From Endomychus coccineus (lineage: Eukaryota > Arthropoda > Insecta > Coleoptera > Endomychidae): DNA of 64,000 nucleotides. Where the stretch lies: assembly GCA_958510875.1 (NCBI GenBank), contig OY294070.1:14995631-15059630 (forward strand), given 5' to 3'. Position 1 is the stretch's first letter; each line of letters begins with the position of its first letter. A program made the position numbers and the translations under genes. The notes below the pieces were generated by a model, which was given only the letters and a program-made list of their open reading frames with translations, was not told the DNA's origin and ran no database searches. Shown in pieces: positions 14,001 to 22,699 of the stretch.

Positions 14001-17000
14001 CTTTTCACGTTTCATTCATTTAATTCCATGGACTAGAATTTTTTTTACAGTTTTTTTTCTACATTTCCTCGACTAATACGGTTTCCCATAATTGCAAAAA
14101 ATTCTAATAATTGCTCAAAAGATGTAACGTTTATTGTTAACTAGCGACCCGCGCCGGCTTCGCACGGGTGCAATGCTGCGGCCTCCGACTCGCTATTTAT
14201 AGGCACGCTCCCGCCCGCCGCAAACGCTACGTCCCGCAATTTTTAAATCTGCTTTTTTTTAGACGTAATTCCACGTCTTTTCACGTTTCATTCATTTAAA
14301 TCCATGGACTAGAATTTTTTTTACAGTTTTTTTTCTACATTTCCTCGACTAATACCGTTTCCCATAATTGCAAAAAATTCTAATAATTGCTCAAAAGATG
14401 TAACGTTTATTGTTAACTAGCGACCCGCCCCGGCTTCGCACGGGTACAATGCTGCGGTCTCCGACTCGCTATTTATAGGCACGCTCCCTCCCGGCCGGCC
14501 GGTACCGCCGCAAACGCTACGTCCCGCAATTTTTAAATCTGCTTTTTTTTAGACGTAATTCCACGTCGATTGACGTCTCATTCATTTAATTCCATGGACA
14601 AGAATTTTTTTTACAGTTTTTTTTCTACATTTCCTCGACTAATACGGTTTCCCATAATTGCAAAAAATTCTAATAATTGCTCAAAAGATGTAACGTTTAT
14701 TGTTAACTAGTGACCCGCGCCGGCTTCGCACGGGCGCAATGCTGCGGCCTCCGACTCGCTATTTATAGGCACGCTCCCGCCCGGCCCGCCGGTACCGCCG
14801 CAAACGCTACGTCCCGCAATTTTTAAATCTGCTTTTTTTAGACGTAATTCCACGTCGATTGATGTCTCATTCATTTAATTCCATGGACAAGAATTTTGTT
14901 TACAGTTTTTTTTCTACATTTCCTCGACTAATACGTTTCCCATAATTGCAAAAAATTCTAATAATTGCTCAAAAGATGTAACGTTTATTGTTAACTAGTG
15001 ACCCGCGCCGGCTTCGCACGGGTGCAATGCTGCGGCCTCCGACTCGCTATTTATAGGCACGCTCCCGCCCGGCCCGCCGGTACCGCCGCAAACGCTACGT
15101 CCCGCAATTTTTAAATCTGCTTTTTTTAGACGTAATTCCACGTCGATTGATGTCTCATTCATTTAATTCCATGGACAAGAATTTTGTTTACCGTTTTTTT
15201 TCTACATTTCCTCGACTAATACGGTTTCCCATAATTGCAAAAAATTCTAATAATTGCTCAAAAGATGTAACGTTTATTGTTAACTAGTGACCCGCGCCGG
15301 CTTCGCACGGGTGCAATGCTGCGGCCTCCGACTCGCTATTTATAGGCACGCTCCCGCCCGGCCCGCCGGTACCGCCGCAAACGCTACGTCCCGCAATTTT
15401 TAAATCTGCTTTTTTTAGACGTAATTCCACGTCGATTGATGTCTCATTCATTTAATTCCATGGACAAGAATTTTGTTTACAGTTTTTTTTCTACATTTCC
15501 TCGACTAATACGGTTTCCCATAATTGCAAAAAATTCTAATAATTGCTCAAAAGATGTAACGTTTATTGTTAACTAGTGACCCGCGCCGGCTTCGCACGGG
15601 TGCAATGCTGCGGCCTCCGACTCGCTATTTATAGGCACGCTCCCGCCCGGCCCGCCGGTACCGCCGCAAACGCTACGTCCCGCAATTTTTAAATCTGCTT
15701 TTTTTTAGACGTAATTCCACGTCGATTGACGTCTCATTCATTTAATTCCATGGACTAGAATTTTATTTACAGTTTTTTTTCTACATTTCCTCGACTAATA
15801 CGGTTTCCCATAATTGCAAAAAATTCTAATAATTGCTCAAAAGATGTAACGTTTATTGTTAACTAGCGACCCGCCCCGGCTTCGCACGGGTACAATGCTG
15901 CGGCCTCCGACTCGCTATTTATAGGCACGCTCCCGCCCGGTCGGCCGGTACCGCCGCAAACGCTACGTCCCGCAATTTTTAAATCTGCTTTTTTTAGACG
16001 TAATTCCACGTCGATTGCAGTCTCATTCATTTAATTCCATGGACAAGAATTTTTTTTACAGTTTTTTTTCTACATTTCCTCGACTAATACGGTTTCCCAT
16101 AATTGCAAAAAATTCTAATAATTGCTCAAAAGATGTAACGTTTATTGTTAACTAGCGACCCGCCCCGGCTTCGCACGGGTGCAATGCTGCGGCTTCCGAC
16201 TCGCTATTTATAGGCACGCTCCCGCCCGGCCGGCCGGTACCGCCGCAAACGTACGTCCCGCAATTTTTAAATCTGTAATATCTTCGAAAATATTCATTTA
16301 AATCATATGCTGTAAAGGGCCATATAGATCTATATTAAATCAACAATGTATTTAAGGTATTTAATTGGATAAGGATTAATGCTGTATTGGTTAAAATCGC
16401 TTCGAAAATTAGCCATTATTTGTCGTAAAAAGTAAATGACAAAAAAATGGTATTGTGGGATAACCATAAGAGATAGACATATACCATCGCGGAGTTTTCT
16501 GTGGACCTTTTCAATGTGTACAATACTTAGTACATTATTTTCATATATCTCGTAGGGTTCAGCCTGCGTTTGCAATGTAAGCGGAAAAAATGTAATTATT
16601 TACGACATCACATTAGAAACCTCAAAAATAACCGTATTTCTCCACTATTTAATGGATGCTGTTATACATATAAACCTTCCTCTTCAATCACTCTATCTAT
16701 TAAAAAAACGCATCAAAATCCGTTGCGTAGTTTTAAAGATTTAAGCATACATATTGATATAGGGCAGAGAAAGCGACTTTGTTTTATACTATGTAGTGAT
16801 AATTTTTCTTATCCGCTTTGAAAATGATTTTATTTAGTCTGTCATATAACCATTATTTCAAATAGGTAATGAAATGTAACAAAATTTCAGTTTTTGAAGG
16901 CGCCTTTCGAACAATACATCCAGAAGATATTGAAGCAGGCCGATACTCAACCCATTCTTAAACTGTCGCGAAGTACTGAACATACCCAAAAGGAATGCTA

Positions 17001-20000
17001 CGAGGTACGATTTTCGAATAAGTTTACGTTGTCTTACATTTGTTAACGTTTTTATCTCTTTTTTCCCTCTTAGTTACTACAGAAAGCGTCTCAACTGTTT
17101 CGGGACAACCATTTCAAATGCCACACTTTGGCCAGAGAAGAAATCGAGCAACGCATAAAGGCTCTGACCATGTTATACGAGTACCAGATCAAACAAGTAG
17201 CGAGCATGAACGAGGAAAAGCAAGATCTTCAGGATAAAGCCGAAAATTTGGCGGAGAAGTACGAGGATATTAAGGACAAACAAGATCTACTCATAAAGAG
17301 GTGGGAATCGTCGACATTGCGATCATATTTTCATAGACATACTAAGCAAATGTTTCGATTTCAGGTGCGAAAAATTATTGATACTGGTTTCTCATAAGAG
17401 GGAGATATTATCGAACGCCGAAACGGATTATCTGCTGGAATTGAGTACGATTAAGGATAAATTGGCTAAATATGATAAAACCATCGATAAGTTGATGGTG
17501 AAGAAAAATTACCAGGAGAATCAAGTAAGTTCTCCCATATTTATTGTTCATTTTGTATTCTGGATTGTGTTTATTTAGGAAAAAAGGTGCCTTCCCTCAC
17601 TTTTAAGCTTTTGGACACATCCGAAATAAATTGGAAATGATTTGGAAATATCTACAGAAAGATACTCCATGTTCCACTGACATTTTATTCAAATAATGTA
17701 TTTCACAACTCTGTTTTATATGGTGAATTCTTTGAATTTCTTTCTCTGAAACTTCACCTCTTTCGGCAGCTGAAATTATCATCATGAGGGATTTCGACGT
17801 TCACAACTCCGCTTTGCTCAACTTCTCAAAAAAGACGGACGACGCAGGGCGACAGGCTGAGGCCTCGAGCAGTTAATTGATGAACCAACACGGATCCCTG
17901 ATAACATATATCATTATGCCAATTCGCTTGACTTATTCCTCACACACAATCCAGATCCCTATGAGTAAAGGTCCGTCCAGGCTGTGAACCGGGATTTTAG
18001 CTATAATAAAAAAAACATTTTGCTTCAGGAGGTTCTCAGGATCATTCATACACCTTAAAATCTCTTGGGAACCCCAACCCCACCCATTGGGGGCGAAAAT
18101 GCCCCGAAATCTCAAAGTCTTGAATTGTATTTTCTACAAAAAAAGGTATTTTGGCATTTCGAGTGCACCTAGGGGGTTTTTTGAGTCGCTGATCACGAAT
18201 CCGTAGCCACATTTACTTGCAATCCATCGTAGGGGTGGTAAAATCGACAAAATTTGACAATTTAGCACCCCTAATATGTTATCTTACAATGTACGTGTTT
18301 AAGGCATTTCGAATGCACCAATGAGGTTTTTTGGGTCGCTGAATACGATTACGAAGCCAGATTTACTCGAATATCATCGTAGGGGTGCGAAATTTACAAA
18401 AATTACTAATTTGACACGCTTCTAAATATTTATCATTTTTGCATTTTAAAATTACTTCGGAGTAAATCTGGCTTCGGAATCTTATTCAGCAACCCAAAAA
18501 ACTCCTTGGTGCATTCTAAATGCCAAAAACACGTAAATTGCAAAATAACATATAGGGGTGCAAAATTGGCCAATTTCATCGAGTTTACGACCCCTACGAT
18601 GGCTACGGATTCGTGATCAGCGACCCGAAAAACCCCCTTGGTGCATTCGAAATGCCTAAAACACATAAATTGCAAAATAACATATTAGGGGTGCGAAATT
18701 GGCCAATTTTGTCGATTTGACCACCCCTACGATGGATTGCAAATAAATCTGGCTAAGGATTCGTGTTCAGCGACTCAAAAAACCTCCTGGGTGCACTCGA
18801 AATGCCAAAATACCTTTTTTTGTAGAAAATGCAATTCAAGACTTGGAGATTCCGGCCATTTTCGCCCCCAATGGGTGGGGTTGAGATTCCCAAGAGGTTT
18901 TAAGGTGTATGAATGATCCTGAGAACATCCTGAAGCTAATGCAAAGAAACATTTTTGATTCGAACTTACATGTTTTTTTTTTCCGGTTCATAGCCTGGAC
19001 TAACCATTGGCAAACTCTGACCATTCACTCATCACTACCGCCTGTCTCTATATCACTCCACGAACCAACCCAACACCTCCACGCACAGTTTAGCATTATA
19101 ACTGGGACTGTCTTCGCATCTTTTTCTCAGTATCCTTAGAGAAGCGTATGTTTTGAACCTGATGACCCAATGCAATGTGCCATAGAGATCTCGGATATTA
19201 TCAGGCTAGGAATGGAAACTTACATACCGCATACCAACAAATCACCCTCATTTGTTGAACGTTGGTTCAATAAAATCTTTTCTAGGGCCGTCGGTTCAAA
19301 ACAACCAGCATACCGTCGTTGGCGCGGTAATCCATATCTGAAGACCAGAACAGAATATGTTGAAGCCAGACAATAAACGTTTCGTAAGATAAGATCAAAG
19401 CTTATAGAATGTCCGAATGGTTCACGTTCGTTTTGGACTTTCGCCAAAGCAATTGGTAGGAATTTGAGTTCCAGTTCATTCCCTCTTCTAACCAAAGATG
19501 ATGGCACACTGACTACTAATCCACAAGAAAAAACCAACCTTTTTGCTGTGGAATGTTTGCAGCAAATTCAACTTTGAGTCCACAAAGAAAGGACCCTCCT
19601 AATATTGCTGCCATTGGTAGCCATATGCCTGAAATTGTCTTTTGTTAGTGCACAATTAGGCGCATTCTGCTTGATCTCAATACCAAAAAGTCTATGGTGC
19701 CAGACGGAATTCCATCTGTCGTTCTCAAGGAATGTGTGCCTGAATTAACACCAGTTCTCTGTACTAGCTGTACCATTGGATATCGCATTTGACCGAGAAT
19801 GGCACCAAAGCCTTCTTGGAAAACTTCCGTCATATGGTTTGTCGCCTCATATTTGTCGCGTATTATCGAGTTTCCTCTCAGATAGATCGCTCCTTGTGGT
19901 GGCTGACGGACTCTCCTCCGATACAATGGCTATTAACGCTGGTGTTCCACAGTGACCTGTCTAGGCACCAACTTTGTTTCTGGTTCATATAAACGATCTG

Positions 20001-22635
20001 CAGAAAGTAAACAGCTGTCCCGTCCACACTTGAGAGAGAACTATATGGTCCGGTTGAGTCCGGGAGTAGATTCAGCAAGCAACGTCCTTTTCGTGGGTTT
20101 CGAGATAAGTAACACCAAGGGTCCAGGGCGAAACCAACAGTTGCCACTACAAAAGATCCGGTAAACTGTGCACCACATACAGTTCACCACTAAAACCATG
20201 ATACCATGCCTTCCTATTCCAGAACTTCAGAGTATGGAGCTCTCTGGTCGAAACGGATTCACGGCCGTGGTAGACATATGTGGTAGGCTATTTTAACGAA
20301 GCCGAACGGTGACTCGTTAAACGTTCCTGGTAAAACAGGTAACACGAGGAGGTGGAGTTGACTATAGCCCAGAAGGGGCAATAATATAAGTCTAGCAAGC
20401 AAGCGCCCGTAGTGGGTCCGTTTTAAAAAATGCTGCCTCTACATGGGTAATTGTTGCACTACATGGCTTTCCCCCAAAAGTCCGGTTACTGTGACTTCGT
20501 ACCCTATAGGTTCTAGGCAATGGATTCGAGGCCGTGACAAAGATATGTCGTAGACCGATGATAAGAGGTCGACGGTTACTCGTCCAACGAAAGCCTAAAC
20601 CATTAACGCCAGTAGGCTGGGGGAGAGGGGCCCAGACGGTTCAAAAGACTGTCTCCTATCCAAGAAAGGCGTTGGTCTCTGCCGGCTGGTGGTTGAAAGC
20701 CACATGCTGGCTAGCGGGTACTGGAGAGTAACTTGTTACAATCCTTCACCTTCGACGGGTGAGCTCAGCTCGGGCATTGACACTGCAGAGCCAGTAGGGA
20801 CTTGTATAGGGTCCCGCTCCGACCAGTGAGGTTCTGGGAATTTATTTCCAGCACATACTAGCAGGTAGGTGTCATCCTACCGCGCTGATTAGGCGTGATC
20901 CCAATCCCTCGCCCATGGGGGCAGTGCGGTTGAGCCCTCGGGGCAGGCACTTTACGATAAACGAATATCTGGACATCTGTCCCGTCCACAGCTTTCCAGA
21001 TGATGGTACACTTCATATCGCTGTCTCATGAAGAGTCTGGCACCAAACCCTTCTTGAGAAACTTCCGTCATATGTCTCGACGCCTCAACTTTATCGCTTA
21101 CTATCGAGTTTTCGTTCAGATAGATCATGTGGTGGTTGACGGAGTATCCCCCGATACAATGAATATCAACGCTGGTGTTCCACAGGGATCTGTCTTGGTC
21201 CCAACTTTGTTTCTGCTCCATATCATCGATCTGTTGGAAGTGACCACCTATTCTGTCCACAGCTTTGCCGATGATGGTAAACTTAATACCGCTTTATCAT
21301 CAGGAGCCCCTATACCATCCAATGAAGCCAGAAGATCGAGATAGGGATTAGTGATCTGATAATCTAGTAGAGTTTAATGTAACCAAGACTCAAGCTTGCT
21401 TCTTCTCCAGGAAGGCGAATCCCACAGTCCCTAATATAATGATGTCAGGTACGACTATTCCCATGATGTCTTCTCCATAACAATGCTCGGGATCACCACC
21501 AACAGCACCTTGGAACGATCATGTGAGGTCCATTGCGAAAACTGCTTCGCAAAAACTTGGCTATCTATTCCGTGCCAAGAGCTACTTCACATCCCAGCAG
21601 CTCATAATCTATAAAGCACAGATTCGACCTGTTTACATGTTTGAAGTTCGGCTCCCAAATAAACGCCGAAGCTCTTGGATTCTATCCAGAAGAGAGCTTA
21701 CAAATTCATTGACCTCTCTAGAACATCGTAGAATAGTGGGAGATCTCTCCCTTTTCTATAGATATTTCCATGGTCGGTGTTCATCAGGAATCTTGTCTGT
21801 TGTTCCACCACGAGAGATTCCAGATAGACGGATTAGACAAGCTCAAACTAGTCAATAGGACAGCGTTCTTGTCTCCACATCAAGTGGTATTTTTGACATC
21901 CATCTTCAGTTGGTACGATGAAATTATAGTATTTTATTGAAACATAAAGACAACAGTGTTTTTCTGGATATATCCGCAAAAATCCGTAAAATAGACCACC
22001 ACGGCCAAAGGACATAACTTTTTCCAATTGTTATAGTTTTTGGCACAACTACAGTCTAGCTCCTTTCGACCGATAGCCTCTACTTTTTAAACGTACTTGT
22101 CGGCTACGCTATTAATGTATAGATAGAATTGGCTTTTGTGAACGCATATATTAATAATTCGAATAAACTTTCAATATAATGACAAAGGATAAACTATATT
22201 TTCGGTTCCTACGAGTGAGGGAAGTCACGAATGAATTGGATGCAGCGTTTTGGCGAATCAAGGAATTCCCTCCCCCTTCACTTACCACCTGAGATTTATC
22301 TGCCTCCAACTTATCTTTCTTTGGATATTAATCCACATTTGTCAATCCAAATCCACACGTAAATTATCACACACCCGTACATAAGCTGTAGCCACTGCAA
22401 ACTTTATGGTTTATTATCTTTACAGAGAAGAAATTGGAAATCCCAACAAGAAAAGAAATATCACCCCATCAATGATACTCACAGAGACACCATCAAAAAC
22501 AATTTGGTCGATACGTAAGTTCATTCATAATCATCTGACTTGTTGTAAATTCATTATTTCTTTTACAGATCCAAACGAATTAACGAAATGATCGACGAAA
22601 TAAAAGAATATAAGATCCAGCTACATTTAAAATGA
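766..22635 (+). CDS. Nup88: Nuclear pore protein Nup88, 5'-partial, ten exons
   Basis: Nup88 is a nucleoporin of the cytoplasmic face of the nuclear pore; it partners Nup214 and takes part in CRM1-dependent export. Exons: 766-953, 5605-5773, 5827-6007, 8184-8433, 10420-10664, 16891-17004, 17074-17300, 17365-17524, 22426-22514 and 22569-22635 (stop TGA). All junctions are GT-AG and the phases join without a break, giving about 562 residues. The first six exons cover the later part of the beta-propeller; recognisable pieces are LGALGEIAVDFDFG, WPVYVLSGDFVIVTINIPLY and CPIFLHKDESRCDRYFATHS. Exons at 17074-17524 encode the charged coiled-coil region (LAEKYEDIKDKQDLL, VKKNYQENQ). The protein ends INEMIDEIKEYKIQLHLK, like the vertebrate C-terminus. 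Roughly 180-200 N-terminal residues are missing and should lie left of the window. Introns are full of transposons, but no exon is interrupted. Confidence 0.93.
1164..2086 (+). mobile_element. Tc1/mariner-type element, internally deleted copy
   Basis: The element begins TACCGGGATATCAAAAATTA and ends with the inverse (GATATCCCGGTA). Terminal inverted repeats of about 180 bases carry the sentence AATTATCTTGGTCAAGG twice on the left. It is bounded by TA. The core from 1459 encodes the N-terminal DNA-binding part of a transposase (MPLTTQHKIFMIEAYFRT, then GRPRVRTEEVANDVRQRMEE). A stop lies after LVNGN, and the sequence then jumps to a C-terminal remnant (ASTCASNKTGDI in shifted frame), so the catalytic domain is gone. 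A second, fuller copy starts at 63183. It lies in a Nup88 intron. Confidence 0.85.
1459..1886 (+). pseudogene. Broken mariner-type transposase
   Basis: Reading starts at MPLTTQHKIFMIEAYFRT, within the helix-turn-helix region. It meets an in-frame stop after LVNGN, then continues as a readable stretch from QRFCLDNFREHFPNV through RTEEVANDVRQRMEEEPAKP. After about 1790 it passes directly into sequence matching the extreme C-terminus (HQHGR-type tail out of frame). The three catalytic acidic residues are absent because the middle is deleted. It cannot encode an active enzyme. Confidence 0.8.
2891..5254 (+). mobile_element. Complete DDE transposon with about 0.55 kb inverted repeats
   Basis: The element starts TACAGGGTGTCCTCGAACTG and ends CAGTTCGAGGACAGCCTGTA. 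The two arms stay alignable for over 550 bases (2891-3480 against 4650-5254), including the GGAGCACAGAGCC block near 3119. They differ by scattered substitutions and small indels. TA flanks both ends, as expected for Tc1/mariner-type insertion. The left arm runs into the first codons of the transposase gene, so the start region is repeated in inverse at the right end. Apart from the arms the element carries one gene, which is open. Confidence 0.9.
3451..4539 (+). CDS. Intact DDE transposase (Tc1/mariner superfamily type)
   Basis: A full 362-codon frame opens with ATG at 3451 inside the left inverted repeat and closes with TAG at 4537. The N-terminal third is a basic helix-turn-helix DNA-binding region (RRIPNRQTFANIERQLRETG, RRETGRRRTRRP). 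The catalytic domain shows acidic residues in three motifs: ILFTDEATFTR (residues about 151-161), WFMHDDAPPH (about 247-256) and SPDLTPCDFFLWG (about 286-298). I count 43 residues between the D after MH in the second motif and the D of PCD in the third, more than the 34 of classical mariner. Similar proteins are very common in insect genomes. The enzyme would cut and rejoin the TACAGGGTGT ends. No frameshift or internal stop is visible, so the copy is young or selected. Confidence 0.9.
   Translation: MAQNFTNTEMVDILLIYGLCRCNGRRSVQVYREKYPHRRIPNRQTFANIERQLRETGRFEANRRETGRRRTRRPLELEEAILEAVETEPRISTRRLGLRIAASKSLVHNVLKEELLYPYHIKTVQDLLPMDPGYWLDFCRFIVQRQNANPNFCRRILFTDEATFTRCGLFNLHNEHFYADENHHETEVTHFQNQTKINVWVGIVDNFIIGPTVIPDRLNGENYLNFLEQRLPELLEDLPLHIRHDLWFMHDDAPPHFTLAVRRHLNAEYPDRWIGRGHDAPVNWPARSPDLTPCDFFLWGALKSKVYAAPVNTREELLQRINHEADLLKNDPEVLARVQFNLLKRINLCIQENGQHFEQLMP
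6008..8183. other. AT-rich Nup88 intron with a (GA)n tract
   Basis: This intron between Nup88 exons 3 and 4 is strongly AT-rich, with no terminal repeats, long open frames or protein similarity that I can recognise. The one clear structure is a pure (GA)n microsatellite at about 8028-8087, roughly 30 units, lying about 100 bases before the acceptor of exon 4. Confidence 0.6.
8028..8087. repeat. (GA)n microsatellite
   Basis: An uninterrupted run of about 30 GA dinucleotides. It lies in a Nup88 intron and is expected to be length-polymorphic. Confidence 0.95.
8649..10290 (+). mobile_element. Helitron/Helentron-like copy with helicase-endonuclease tail
   Basis: The left end TTAAGCTATTGCATATAGCT occurs at 8649 and again at about 9020, so two left ends are stacked head to tail 371 bases apart. 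Coding DNA follows (9100-9924). The right side, 10080-10262, contains the inverse of the same modules (CGGTCACCACGCTC, then CTATGCAATAGCTTTACCGCGG) and closes near a T-run at about 10281-10290. Inverted but asymmetric ends, a T-run and a helicase linked to an endonuclease fit the Helentron branch of Helitrons. The copy is truncated: only the last helicase motif is present. It lies between Nup88 exons 4 and 5. Confidence 0.7.
9100..9924 (+). pseudogene. PIF1-like helicase C-terminus fused to an EEP endonuclease
   Basis: The frame opens with LVHVALSRVTNIEKLYI, which is helicase motif VI of PIF1-type enzymes (VALSRVT), preceded at once by a stop. An endonuclease/exonuclease/phosphatase-type domain follows: ISIMTFNCQSLNSH, NVLLLTETCMAH, GGVAIYQ and later LILAGDFNINFADKKSE, ending TTIDAVFSRY. 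The GDFN and TE motifs are typical active-site segments of that fold. A one-base loss and a two-base loss around 9636-9655 break the frame, creating a stop at 9643, and together restore it. The second copy (30030-30840) is intact at that point but shifted elsewhere. In autonomous Helentrons this domain follows the helicase; that placement is family knowledge. Confidence 0.75.
10840..12130 (+). pseudogene. LINE RNase H fragment, rearranged
   Basis: Two pieces of a non-LTR retrotransposon RNase H region are visible. The first, near 10900-11000, reads KGYTNDSKTTEETGIEVYG, matching the YTDGSKT...GTG start of RNase H. The second, 11630-12010, reads LWVPGHTGVEGND-like, followed by a tail CRLCEEKDETSIHIF with the cysteine-histidine pattern usual after RNase H in I/LOA-type LINEs. 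Many stops and frameshifts are present. The stretch 11100-11600 between them is not explained. It lies in the Nup88 intron before exon 6. Confidence 0.6.
12192..12943. mobile_element. Foldback MITE with GTCGAGGAAA terminus
   Basis: The left end TA-GTCGAGGAAATATAGAC begins at 12190/12192. The two arms pair over almost their whole length: the left arm GTTTGGGGGTGTGGCTTACT at about 12311 matches the inverse near 12835-12855 (GAGCCACACCCCCAAAC). The outer ends pair too: the left 12200-12300 segment is the inverse of 12865-12943. The right terminus is cut short; the expected GACTA is missing where ATTTCCTC runs into CCATAAATGC. No coding capacity is seen. The satellite at 12944 begins at this truncated end. 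Confidence 0.8.
12944..16275. repeat. 289 bp satellite array, twelve units
   Basis: Using the landmark TAG(C/T)GACCCG as phase zero, units start at 13001, 13290, 13564, 13853, 14142, 14418, 14708, 14996, 15285, 15574, 15864 and 16153. Spacing is 288-290, apart from 274 (loss of CGACTAATACGGTTT) and 276 (loss of a GGCCGGCCGGTACC block). Each unit has a GC-rich half (CGGCTTCGCACGGGT, CCGCCGCAAACGCTACGTCC) and an AT-rich half. The AT-rich half ends ATTTCCTCGACTA and is the terminal arm of the neighbouring foldback element. The array ends abruptly in the GC-rich half at AATTTTTAAATCTG. The whole array sits in a Nup88 intron. Confidence 0.95.
16276..16890. other. Nup88 intron, no recognised feature
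   Basis: This is AT-rich DNA between the satellite and Nup88 exon 6. It contains short open frames on both strands without recognisable domains. I see no inverted ends or tandem structure. Confidence 0.5.
17760..17974 (+). pseudogene. Jockey-type LINE endonuclease fragment
   Basis: The translation near 17770-17950 reads IIMRDFDVHNSALLNFSKKT, then a run ending ANSLDLFLTHNPDPYE. This is the GDFN(V)H and SLDLFLT end of an APE-type endonuclease of a non-LTR retrotransposon. The active-site glycine of GDF has changed to R. The same LINE resumes at 19001 on the far side of a foldback element, so both are pieces of one copy. Confidence 0.75.
17975..19000. mobile_element. Foldback element, GTCCAGGCTGTGAACCGG family, copy 1
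   Basis: The left end is GTCCAGGCTGTGAACCGG and the right end CCGGTTCATAGCCTGGAC. The arms pair through to the centre near 18450. They contain mirrored modules such as CCCATTGGGGGCGAAAATG, TTTTTGGGTCGCTGAA and CATCGTAGGGGTG. No open frame of interest is present. The element splits a jockey-type LINE: endonuclease on the left, linker/RT on the right. TA follows the right end; the left flank does not show TA. Confidence 0.85.
19001..20028 (+). pseudogene. Jockey-type LINE, linker and reverse transcriptase fragment
   Basis: The sequence continues the endonuclease fragment ended at 17974. Recognisable peptides in changing frames include YLKTRTEYVEARQ, KLIECPNGSRSFWTFAKAIG, LLDLNTKKSMVPDGIPSVVL and, later, INAGVPQ. 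Several stops and shifts show it is dead. At 20029 it is interrupted by a GC-rich insertion bounded by CTGTCCCGTCCACA. Other fragments of this family lie at 20991, 30841, 40370 and 47600. Confidence 0.8.
20029..20976. mobile_element. GC-rich 948 bp insertion with 14-base target duplication
   Basis: CTGTCCCGTCCACA stands at 20015-20028 and again at 20977-20990, at the point where the reverse-transcriptase sequence (CPVHSF) is cut. The insert is GC-rich compared with its surroundings. It holds diverged internal repeats: AGCAAGCAACGTCC near 20073 against AGCAAGCAAGCGCCC near 20395, and two copies of a GGCCGTG...GACATATGT-like segment near 20262 and 20531. I recognise no protein. It resembles the untranslated region of a retroelement, but its class is open. 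Confidence 0.65.
20991..21870 (+). pseudogene. Jockey-type LINE reverse transcriptase, second fragment
   Basis: After the insertion the sequence first completes CPVHSFPDDGTLHIAVS, then repeats an earlier stretch of reverse transcriptase (VWHQTLLEKLPSY) and INAGVPQGSVLVPTLFLLHI. It ends with the post-RT region (KTASQKLGYLFRAKSYFTSQ). Because part of the domain appears twice, at least two copies or a duplication are involved. Stops and frameshifts occur throughout. Confidence 0.75.
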
Positions 22636-22687
22636 TTGTTATAAATATTATTGTAGTCAATGTCAAGACATATTTTCTGTATTTTTT

Positions 22688-22693
22688 AATAAA
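22688..22693 (+). promoter_or_regulatory. Nup88 poly(A) signal
   Basis: AATAAA lies 53 bases after the Nup88 stop codon, in TTTTTTAATAAAGAAGTTC. It is the first canonical signal downstream of the gene. Confidence 0.8.
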
Positions 22694-22699
22694 GAAGTT

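Noticed and set aside
13001..16250. CpG-rich segments as promoter islands
   Set aside because: The GC-rich pieces are the recurring half of the satellite unit and are not next to any transcription start.
12944..16275. CRISPR-like regular spacing
   Set aside because: Units are 289 bp and similar along their entire length, with no short repeat/unique spacer pattern, in a eukaryotic intron.
20029..20976. Possible rRNA or tRNA gene in the GC-rich insert
   Set aside because: No conserved rRNA segments or cloverleaf could be made out; the 14-base flanking repeat points to a retro-insertion.
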